From JAJZJT01 sp049964655 (GTDB taxonomy: Bacteria > Actinomycetota > Acidimicrobiia > Acidimicrobiales > RAAP-2), in the NCBI GenBank assembly GCA_049964655.1, contig JBMFXC010000111.1:1-5206 (forward strand): a stretch of DNA of 5,206 nucleotides. Direction: 5' to 3'. Shown here piece after piece: positions 1 through 5,123 of the stretch (positions within the stretch are counted from its first letter, which is position 1; the number at the start of each line of letters is the position of its first letter). The position numbers and the translations under genes are program-made. The notes beneath the pieces were generated by a model. It searched no databases. It saw only the letters and a list, made by a program, of their open reading frames with translations, and was not told the DNA's origin.

Positions 1-1
1 G

Positions 2-697
2 TGGGTGCTCGGCGCAGCGGCGGCCGAGGCCCTGTCGCTCCTGCCCGTCGCCCGGCTCCAGCGATGGATGTTCCGGGCTGGCGGGGTCACGCTGGGCTTC
101 TGGAGCACCGTGTGGGTGACTGTCGCCGGCAACGCGCTCGGCACGTCGCTGCCCGGCGGTGTGGCGTGGTCCACGGCCTGGATGTTCCACCAGTACCGCC
201 GGCGCGGTGCCGACCGGTCGCTCACGGTCTGGACGCTGGTCACGGCGGGCCTGCTCTCGGGGGTCGTGCTGTTCGTACTGCTGGTGGTGGGCTTGTGGAC
301 CGCCGACGGTCGCGGGCCTCTGGCGTTCCTGCGCTGGCCAGCCACGGGCGTGGCCGCCGGCGGGCTGGTGGCAGTGCTCGCCGCAGCGGTCGAGTCCGGC
401 GCCTTCCACCTCGGATGCTCCCGCCTGGCCTCCCGGGCCGACCACCGCCAGACCGGGCTGGCCCCCGGTGGTCCCCCGGGTCTCCCTGGGAATCTTCCAT
501 TCACATATCCCGTTTACCAGATATACTTGCTGGCAACAGGTGCCCCAAGGGCTCCCACCGGGGGTCACACCGTCCCGGCCATCGCGACGTCGCTCCGGCG
601 CCGCGACAACGCCAGGCGACAAGGCACGGCGACAAGACAAGGAGCCGACCAATGGACACGAACGCTCGACCGGTCGTTCTCGAGGTGGGGGGCATGA
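2..697 (+). CDS. Partial, probably degraded lysylphosphatidylglycerol synthase/flippase-like membrane protein
   Basis: The frame is open from the left edge, so the true start lies outside the window. It shows an alternation of hydrophobic stretches and Arg-rich loops typical of the UPF0104/YbhN/LPG-synthase transmembrane family. Landmarks are a helix around FWSTVWVTVAGNALG, then SLPGGVAWS, an Arg-rich loop (QYRRRGAD), a strong helix (LLSGVVLFVLLVVGL) and another around GGLVAVLAAAV. Family members normally have about 300 or more residues with further helices. Here recognisable sequence stops near base 485 and the rest of the frame is Pro/Gly/Arg-rich. That tail crosses the merA promoter and runs 46 bases into merA before TGA at 695-697. 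I infer that the 3' half was lost and the tail is accidental reading of promoter DNA. Family assignment is by recognition of style and motif only. A divergent short protein that really ends at 697 is less likely. Confidence 0.5.
   Translation, partial: WVLGAAAAEALSLLPVARLQRWMFRAGGVTLGFWSTVWVTVAGNALGTSLPGGVAWSTAWMFHQYRRRGADRSLTVWTLVTAGLLSGVVLFVLLVVGLWTADGRGPLAFLRWPATGVAAGGLVAVLAAAVESGAFHLGCSRLASRADHRQTGLAPGGPPGLPGNLPFTYPVYQIYLLATGAPRAPTGGHTVPAIATSLRRRDNARRQGTATRQGADQWTRTLDRSFSRWGA
500..527 (+). promoter_or_regulatory. Sigma70-type promoter of merA with inverted repeat in the spacer
   Basis: TTCACA (500-505) and TATACT (522-527) each differ from the consensus hexamers at one base and are 16 bases apart. 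They lie in the only AT-rich patch of this part of the window, about 125 bases before the merA start. A perfect five-base inverted repeat, ATATC (505-509) and GATAT (520-524) separated by 10 bases, occupies the spacer and touches both hexamers. This is where a repressor of the ArsR type could block polymerase. The hexamers and repeat are seen directly. Use as the merA promoter, and binding by the downstream ArsR protein, are inferences. Confidence 0.6.
604..642 (+). repeat. Three tandem 13-base repeats in the merA 5' untranslated region
   Basis: Units at 604-616, 617-629 and 630-642 all begin CGACAA, all have C at position 9 and all end GG. Pairwise identity is 10 to 11 of 13. The last unit runs into the merA ribosome binding site (AAGGAG, 639-644). 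The array would be transcribed from the promoter at 500-527. Its role is unknown. It could be an operator array, an RNA element affecting translation, or recent slippage in untranslated DNA. Confidence 0.6.
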
Positions 698-2307
698 CCT
701 GCGACGACTGCGCCCACCACGTGACCGCGGCCCTGGAGGGTGCGGGTGCCGAGGACGTCTCGGTCACCTGGCGGACCGGCGAGGCTCGCTTCACCTGGCC
801 CGAGCCACTCGCCGAAGGCGCCCTCCGGGCTGCCGTCGAGGGAGCCGGCTACCGCCCCGGGGAGCTGCACCTCCTCGCCACGGGCATGGCCAAGGGGGAG
901 CTAGACGGAAGCTCCGACTACGACCTGATCGTCGTCGGCGCCGGCTCGGCCGCCTTCGCCGCGGCGATCAAGGCCACCGAGGCCGGCTACACGGTTGCGC
1001 TGGTCGAGCACGGCACCATAGGAGGCACGTGCGTCAACGTCGGCTGCGTACCCTCCAAGGCGCTGCTGCGTGCCGGCGAGCTGGCCTGGGAAGCCGGGCA
1101 CCACCCCTTCGCCGGGTTGTCGACGACCTCCGGCCCGGTCGACCTCCGGGCCCTGGTCGCCCAGAAGGACGAGCTGGTGAGCGATCTCCGCCAGATGAAG
1201 TACGCCGACCTGGTCGACGACTACGGCTTTGCGGTGATCACCGGCCACGGGCACTTCGTGAGCCCAGAGGTGCTCGAGGTCGACGGTCGAGCCCTCCGGG
1301 CCCGCGTCTACCTGGTGGCAACCGGTGCCTCCCCCACCGCTCCACCGATCCCCGGGCTCGCCGAGACGGGCTACCTCACCTCCACGAGCGCCCTCGAGTT
1401 GACCGAGGTGCCCAAGCGCCTCGTCGTGATCGGGGCCAACGCCATCGGGCTCGAGCTCGGCCAGTTCTTCCTCCACGTCGGATCAGCGGTCACCTTCGTC
1501 GACGTGGCCGACCGCGTCGCCCCCTTCGAAGAGCCCGAGATCTCCGAGGCGCTGGCTGCGGTGCTCACCGCCCAGGGAGCGACCGTCCACACCGGCGCCC
1601 ACGTGCTCGGCGTGCAGCGGAGCGAAGGCCACGTCGAGGTCACCGTGACGGTGGGGGGGCGCCAAGTGGACCTCGCCTCAGACCAGGTGCTGGTCGCCAC
1701 CGGCCGGCGACCCAACACCGAAGGGCTCGGCCTCCAAGCAGCCGGCGTCACGCTCGACGGACGCGGGGCGCTGGTGGTCGACGACGAGCTACGCACTGCC
1801 AACCCGAGGATCTACGGCGCCGGGGATGTGACCGGCGCGCCGCAGTTCGTGTACGTCTCGGCCTACGAGGGTGCGCTCGCTGTCGACAATGCACTGTTGG
1901 GAGCTGGCCGCAAGGTGGACTTCGCCGGCCTTCCCCGGGTGACGTTCACCGCTCCGCAGGTCGCATCGGCCGGGCTCACCGAGGCGCAGGCGACCGCAGC
2001 CGGCTACGAGGTGGCGACCTCGGTCCTGCCGCTGTCGGCGATCCCCCGGGCTCTCGTCAACCACGACACCCACGGCCTTGTGAAGCTCGTCGCCGAAGCC
2101 AGCACCGGGCGGCTGCTGGGCGCGTCGCTCCTCGCCGAGGGAGCGGGGGACGTGATCCAGACGGCAGTGCTCGCCATCCGTCACGGCATCACCGCCGCCG
2201 AGCTGGCCGCTACCTTTCATCCCTACCTGACCATGGCCGAAGGCCTGAAGCTCGCCGCCCAGACCTTCACCCGCGACGTGAAGAAACTGTCGTGCTGCGC
2301 GGCGTAG
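652..2307 (+). CDS. merA: Mercuric reductase MerA with N-terminal heavy-metal-associated domain
   Basis: MerA is a cytosolic FAD-dependent pyridine nucleotide-disulfide oxidoreductase that reduces Hg(II) to volatile Hg(0) with NADPH. The 551-residue product is close to the usual 545-565 for MerA with one NmerA domain. Residues 8-75 form the metal-binding domain with GMTCDDC (Cys17, Cys20). The FAD-binding GAGSAA is at 96-101 and the redox centre GGTCVNVGCVPSK at 124-136 (Cys127, Cys132). The nucleotide-binding segment GANAIGLELG is at 261-270 and the second FAD motif YGAGDV at 388-393. The C-terminus ends KKLSCCAA, giving the Cys548-Cys549 pair that delivers Hg(II) to the active site. Tyr184 and Tyr525 (HPYLTM) match the conserved active-site tyrosines. 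All catalytic residues appear intact. ATG at 652 is chosen because AAGGAG sits 7 bases upstream and the metal-binding domain begins at once; the same frame is open upstream but looks non-coding. No merT, merP or merC is visible. An ArsR-family regulator follows 151 bases downstream. Confidence 0.97.
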   Translation: MDTNARPVVLEVGGMTCDDCAHHVTAALEGAGAEDVSVTWRTGEARFTWPEPLAEGALRAAVEGAGYRPGELHLLATGMAKGELDGSSDYDLIVVGAGSAAFAAAIKATEAGYTVALVEHGTIGGTCVNVGCVPSKALLRAGELAWEAGHHPFAGLSTTSGPVDLRALVAQKDELVSDLRQMKYADLVDDYGFAVITGHGHFVSPEVLEVDGRALRARVYLVATGASPTAPPIPGLAETGYLTSTSALELTEVPKRLVVIGANAIGLELGQFFLHVGSAVTFVDVADRVAPFEEPEISEALAAVLTAQGATVHTGAHVLGVQRSEGHVEVTVTVGGRQVDLASDQVLVATGRRPNTEGLGLQAAGVTLDGRGALVVDDELRTANPRIYGAGDVTGAPQFVYVSAYEGALAVDNALLGAGRKVDFAGLPRVTFTAPQVASAGLTEAQATAAGYEVATSVLPLSAIPRALVNHDTHGLVKLVAEASTGRLLGASLLAEGAGDVIQTAVLAIRHGITAAELAATFHPYLTMAEGLKLAAQTFTRDVKKLSCCAA

Positions 2308-2318
2308 CGGGAGCGCCG

Positions 2319-2371
2319 TCCACGTCGTCCTCCCCCGCCGCCCGACCCCTCACGGTACGCTCGGACGTGGA
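2319..2371 (+). repeat. Long-range inverted repeat in the merA-regulator gap
   Basis: TCCACGTC (2319-2326) is the exact reverse complement of GACGTGGA (2364-2371), with 37 bases between. In RNA it would give an 8-bp stem with a large loop. It lies just after the merA stop, so it might slow transcription or form part of the control of the next gene. There is no T-run after it, so it is not a classical terminator. Chance occurrence in GC-rich DNA is possible. Confidence 0.3.
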
Positions 2372-2375
2372 GGTC

Positions 2376-2387
2376 TCGACCGGTCGA
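2376..2387. promoter_or_regulatory. Perfect 12-base palindrome, candidate operator
   Basis: TCGACCGGTCGA is its own reverse complement and lies three bases before the AGGAGG of the leader ORF. Its first 11 bases recur at 666-676 inside the first codons of merA. Its position between merA and the regulator gene would suit autoregulation. The palindrome itself is certain; its function is speculative. Confidence 0.3.
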
Positions 2388-2399
2388 ACAGGAGGTGCC

Positions 2400-2462
2400 G
2401 TGACCAACGACCCGACGATCGGGCACGGCTCGATCACCAGCGCCGCAGGGCGGGTGTGGTGA
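2400..2462 (+). CDS. Possible 20-residue leader peptide coupled to the ArsR-family gene
   Basis: A GTG at 2400 follows a perfect AGGAGG (2390-2395) by four bases and opens a 20-codon frame (VTNDPTIGHG...GRVW). Its TGA at 2460-2462 overlaps the regulator's GTG at 2459-2461 as GTGA. The regulator has no good ribosome binding site of its own, only a weak AGGGCGG at 2447-2453. Translation of this short frame could therefore bring ribosomes to it. The peptide has no Cys and resembles nothing I recognise. Alternatively it is the original N-terminus of the regulator, split off by a frameshift, or a chance frame. Confidence 0.4.
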   Translation: MTNDPTIGHGSITSAAGRVW

Positions 2463-2857
2463 GCGCCTCGGCTGCTCGGACCCTTACGGCCGAGCCCGCA
2501 CTGGGCGAAGCGCCGCTGCCACCGGTCCCCGACGACCCAGCCGGGCGCGACCTGCTCGCCCGTTTCTACCGCGCCCTCGGCGACCCGACCCGCCTGGCGT
2601 TGCTCGCCTTCTGTGCGGTGGGCGAGCGGACGGGCAGCGAGTGCGTCGCCCACGCCGGCCTCTCCCAGGGACGGGTCTCGGCACACCTCGGGTGCCTGGT
2701 CGACTGCGGCTTGCTCGAGGTGCGACGAGCCGGGCGCTTCGCCTACTACCGGATGACCGACCCGCGCGTCGCCGAGCTGGTCGGGATCGGGGTCTCGGTG
2801 GTGGCCGACCACGCCGCCGGGGTGGCCGCCTGTGCCCGAGTCGCCCCCGCCTCCTGA
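2459..2857 (+). CDS. ArsR/SmtB-family thiol metal sensor, CmtR-like; probable mer regulator
   Basis: This is a 132-residue winged-helix repressor; such proteins bind operator DNA as dimers and release it when metal is bound. The ArsR core begins at FYRALGDPTRLALLAF (about 37-52). The recognition-helix region is LSQGRVSAHLGCLVDCGLL (68-86) and the wing is RRAGRFAYYRM (89-99). The key feature is Cys79-x3-Cys83 in the recognition helix plus Cys125 near the C-terminus. That matches the Cys57/Cys61/Cys102 Cd/Pb site of mycobacterial CmtR in motif and almost exactly in spacing. Cys52 and Cys62 are extra. Position after merA suggests Hg(II) sensing; ArsR-family proteins serve as MerR in Streptomyces mer operons. 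A GTG at 2456 is equally in frame. I prefer 2459 because it forms a GTGA overlap with the preceding short ORF, which carries the strong ribosome binding site. The family is near certain; the inducing metal is inferred. Confidence 0.9.
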   Translation: MSASAARTLTAEPALGEAPLPPVPDDPAGRDLLARFYRALGDPTRLALLAFCAVGERTGSECVAHAGLSQGRVSAHLGCLVDCGLLEVRRAGRFAYYRMTDPRVAELVGIGVSVVADHAAGVAACARVAPAS

Positions 2858-2873
2858 GCCCCCGGCGATCCGG

Positions 2874-2917
2874 CGACGGGCTTCGCCACCGACTCCACCG
2901 TTCGACCCGTCGGGGTC
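2874..2917. terminator. Candidate bidirectional hairpin region between convergent units
   Basis: The 76-base gap between two convergent stop codons holds GACCC-GTCG-GGGTC (2904-2917) and a broader CGACGGG (2874-2880)/CCCGTCG (2906-2912) pairing. These two are mutually exclusive. Location supports shared termination for both strands. Stems are short and lack T-runs, so intrinsic termination is uncertain; Rho may act here. Confidence 0.3.
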
Positions 2918-2933
2918 CCAGCCCACCCCGCCG

Positions 2934-3569
2934 TCACGTCTCGGCCAAGACGACGAACCACAGTCGGTCGGCCACCGCTTCGAGGAGGTCTGCCGCCCGG
3001 GCGTACGGGCGGTAGAGCTCGCGTCCGACGACCGCCGCCTCGAGGTCGCCGGAGTGGTACAGCTCGACCACGCCGTCGCGGTAGCGCCAGACGACCGAGC
3101 GAGCGTGCTCCCTTGCCCGGTCTGCTGCCGCTCCCGCCGAAGTGAAGTCCTTACGGAGCTCGCCGAACCCCTCCACCAGGGCAGTCATGCCGGCATGCAG
3201 CTCGCCGGCCATGCGTGCCGCGTGGTGGTCCGGCGACCACGCCAACGCCTGGGCCTCGACGGCGATGTCCCGGAAGGCGTTAACCACCCGGTCGCAACGT
3301 TCCGACAGGATGTACAGGTCCTCTTGGTCGATCGGCGTGGCGAGGGCGGCTCGGAGGGCGCCGAGGAGGCGCCGGCGGGCCTGGTCGGCATCGCGCTCGA
3401 GGGACACCAACGTCGCTACGTCGGTCGGGCCGCCTTCCGACCAGTCGAGGAACGCTTCACTGGCCGCCACGCTCACCTCGCCCTGCGCCACGAGCAGACC
3501 GACGACGTCCGGCGCCACCGCTCGGAAGAACCGGCGGAACCCGTGGTCGTGCCAGTGCTCTCCGGTCAC
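2934..3569 (-). CDS. DUF47/PhoU-like phosphate transport accessory protein
   Basis: The 211-residue product is almost wholly helical and soluble, as in the DUF47 (TIGR00153, YkaA) family of distant PhoU relatives that accompany PiT permeases. Evidence is an acidic metal-site type segment ERDAD (58-62), the family signature LATPIDQEDLYILSERCD (76-93) followed by VVNAFRDIA, and a C-terminal helical half ending RLWFVVLAE. Length fits the usual 205-215. The GTG start at 3569-3567 overlaps the permease stop (TGA 3568-3566) as GTGA, so the two genes are probably translationally coupled. The frame is open further upstream, but that stretch lies within the permease gene on another frame and is Arg/Gly-rich. 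The protein presumably acts in the cytoplasm, controlling or aiding the permease; its biochemical activity is not established. Confidence 0.9.
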   Translation of the reverse strand: MTGEHWHDHGFRRFFRAVAPDVVGLLVAQGEVSVAASEAFLDWSEGGPTDVATLVSLERDADQARRRLLGALRAALATPIDQEDLYILSERCDRVVNAFRDIAVEAQALAWSPDHHAARMAGELHAGMTALVEGFGELRKDFTSAGAAADRAREHARSVVWRYRDGVVELYHSGDLEAAVVGRELYRPYARAADLLEAVADRLWFVVLAET

Positions 3570-4576
3570 GGGAGCCGTCGCAGCAGCTCGAAGAGACCGG
3601 CGGCGGCCAGGGCGCAGACCGGCACGGTGAGCACCCACGCCGCGAAGATCTCGGCCACCCCGACCCACCGGACGTGCCGACGCCGCCCGGAGACACCGCT
3701 GCCGACCATGGCGGAGGTGACCACCGTCGACGTCGACAGCGGCAGGCCGAGCGCGGCGCCCAGGAAGATGACCCCCGCCGAAGCGCACTGCGCCGACAGG
3801 TCGTCGACCGCACCTCCCTTCGCCAGTCCCCGCGACACTCTCGCCACCACCCGATGGCCACCGAGGACGGTGGCGGCGGCCAGGATGACGGCGCAACCGA
3901 CCTGCTCGGGCACGGTGATGCCGCCGGCTGCCCCGAGCGACGCGGTCCCCGCCACCACGACGGCGAGCAGCCCCATCGCCTTCTGCCCGTCGTTCGTGCC
4001 GTCAGCCACGGCAACAGCAGCCGACGCTAGCCACAGGCCCCCGTGGACCTCTCGTCGTGCCGTACGGGGGAGGCGGTAGGCAGCGCTGCGGGCCCCCCGG
4101 TCGACGAGCCCGGCGAGGAGCCCTGCCACGAACGGTGCCAAGACGATCCCCGCCAGGACCGACAGCACGCCGACAGGACGGCCACCGGCGAGCCCGATCC
4201 ACTCGACGGCCTTCGGACCGCGAGCGGCGACGCCGGCACCGGCGAGCCCACCCACCAGGCCTACGCTCGCACTGGTCGGCAGCCCCCGCCGGACGGTCAC
4301 CCAGGTGAACCCGACCGCGGTCAGGCTCGCGGCGGCGAGGACCGTGGCCGTCTCCCCGGCCTCGACGTGGACGATCCCGAGCAGGGTGCGTGCCACTGCT
4401 TCTCCGGCCAGGAGGCCACCCGCAACGTGCCAGAGCACCGACCACGCCGCCACGGCGGCCGGGGAGCCCGTCCGAGCGGCGAGCAGCGCGGCGGTGGCAT
4501 TGGGGGCGTCGCTCACACCGAGGAGGGCGGCAAGCGCCAGGGCCCCGGCCGCCCCCAGTACGGTCATGGTCGTCAT
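3566..4576 (-). CDS. pit: PiT-family inorganic phosphate transporter
   Basis: This 336-residue polytopic inner-membrane permease is of the low-affinity phosphate type; family members take up phosphate or metal-phosphate complexes by ion symport and usually also accept arsenate. The internal duplication typical of PiT is clear. Repeat 1 has GVSDAPNATAALLA (20-33) and GLPTSASVGLVGG (98-110). Repeat 2 has ADGTNDGQKAMG (191-202) and GLPLSTSTVVTSAMVG (277-292). At the place where the family usually carries P-x-S-(S/T)-(S/T)-H, both copies lack His (Val105, Thr284). About ten hydrophobic segments can be read. Length suits the short bacterial form, not the roughly 500-residue E. coli PitA. ATG at 4576 is chosen because GGAGAG lies just upstream (4585-4580) and a hydrophobic helix starts at once; a GTG at 4645 would add 23 unlikely residues. 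It overlaps the DUF47 gene by four bases and lies 172 bases after the ArsR gene. Confidence 0.92.
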   Translation of the reverse strand: MTTMTVLGAAGALALAALLGVSDAPNATAALLAARTGSPAAVAAWSVLWHVAGGLLAGEAVARTLLGIVHVEAGETATVLAAASLTAVGFTWVTVRRGLPTSASVGLVGGLAGAGVAARGPKAVEWIGLAGGRPVGVLSVLAGIVLAPFVAGLLAGLVDRGARSAAYRLPRTARREVHGGLWLASAAVAVADGTNDGQKAMGLLAVVVAGTASLGAAGGITVPEQVGCAVILAAATVLGGHRVVARVSRGLAKGGAVDDLSAQCASAGVIFLGAALGLPLSTSTVVTSAMVGSGVSGRRRHVRWVGVAEIFAAWVLTVPVCALAAAGLFELLRRLP

Positions 4577-4698
4577 CGGCTCTCCGAGCGCACCGGCGAC
4601 GACAGCCGTTCCGCCATCCTCGCGTCCGCACCGGAAGCCTGCCACGAGGTGCCGGGGCGCCGCACGAGCGCCGTGCGACCATCGGCGGGGAGCGCCAC
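4573..4698 (-). CDS. Possible small ORF between the ArsR gene and pit
   Basis: In the 172-base gap after the ArsR stop, one frame has mostly G/C third positions. It ends with TGA at 4575-4573, overlapping the pit ATG (4576-4574) as ATGA. A GTG at 4698 would give 41 residues (VALPADGRTALVRRPG...SESR), soluble and basic, without Cys and without a recognisable family. No convincing ribosome binding site precedes this GTG, and the frame is open further upstream into the ArsR gene. High GC content alone can keep such frames open, so this is a weak call. Confidence 0.2.
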   Translation of the reverse strand: MALPADGRTALVRRPGTSWQASGADARMAERLSSPVRSESR

Positions 4699-4748
4699 CT
4701 CGACCGCGCCCGTTACGCCCGCCCGCTCCGGACGGCCCCTCTCGGGCC

Positions 4749-5123
4749 TCAGGAGGCGACGGGTCTCGAGCCGGCCATCAGGTGACCGGTCCTCCGTGCC
4801 GGACGGATCATGGGGGCCAGCGTGGCCAGCAGCTCGTCACCCGAGCTTCCTGCCGCGGCGGTAGCGAGGGCACGCACCTGGCCAGCGAAGGCGTCGAGCG
4901 GCTCTGCCCTGAGCCGGTAGTAGGTGAACCGCCCGCGGTGCTCAGCGTCCACCCATCCCGCCTCGCGGAGAAGCCGGAGGTGGTGGGAGACGGTCGTCTG
5001 GCGGGCACCGGTCTCCCCGACCAACTCGGTCGTGCACTTGGCCCCGGCGGCAAGCAGGGCGACGATGCGTGCCCGCAGTGGATCGGCAAGCAGGTGGGCC
5101 GCGACGACTCCCTCCCCCCTCAC
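4749..5123 (-). CDS. ArsR-family transcriptional repressor, arsenic-type subgroup
   Basis: This is a 124-residue winged-helix protein. The core runs from LLADPLRARIVALLAAG (11-27) through the helix segment KCTTELVGETGARQTTVSHHLRLLREAGW (29-57, recognition helix about 41-52) to the wing EHRGRFTYYRLR (61-72). The C-terminal 50 residues are poorly conserved. The GARQTTVSHHLRLLREAG block resembles the actinobacterial ArsR subgroup near arsenic genes. Those usually have CTC or CVC at the metal site; here only Cys30 remains, with Thr32 in place of the second Cys. It is the only Cys in the protein. The GTG start (5123-5121) overlaps the upstream gene's TGA (5122-5120) as GTGA, and AAGGAGG lies 10 bases upstream (5140-5134). 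It probably regulates the operon it belongs to, including pit. The inducer cannot be told from sequence. Confidence 0.9.
   Translation of the reverse strand: MRGEGVVAAHLLADPLRARIVALLAAGAKCTTELVGETGARQTTVSHHLRLLREAGWVDAEHRGRFTYYRLRAEPLDAFAGQVRALATAAAGSSGDELLATLAPMIRPARRTGHLMAGSRPVAS

Noticed and set aside
542..552. Small GCCC-CAA-GGGC hairpin in the merA leader
   Set aside because: A four-base stem is expected by chance in sequence of this composition.
1..651. In-frame extension of merA to the left edge
   Set aside because: The frame is open only because of high GC. The residues are Arg/Gly/Pro-rich, a promoter lies within it, and AAGGAG plus ATG at 652 start directly before the metal-binding domain.
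901..1476. Minus-strand frame within merA
   Set aside because: It is a complementary-strand shadow of codons in merA with no ribosome site or recognisable domain.
2356..2361. TACGCT as a -10 element for the regulator gene
   Set aside because: No acceptable -35 hexamer lies at the right distance, so a promoter cannot be supported.
159..2399. Very long open third frame on the plus strand across merA
   Set aside because: It is an Arg/Pro-rich shadow of merA. Only the last 21 codons (from 2400), with their own AGGAGG, were considered as a possible leader.
3570..3896. N-terminal extension of the DUF47 protein by 109 residues
   Set aside because: The region overlaps pit in another frame, is low-complexity Arg/Gly, and the GTG at 3569 gives the normal family length with a GTGA overlap.
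2832..4079. Long plus-strand frame opposite the DUF47 and pit genes
   Set aside because: It is antisense to two clear family members, has no protein-like hydrophobic pattern and no family match by eye.
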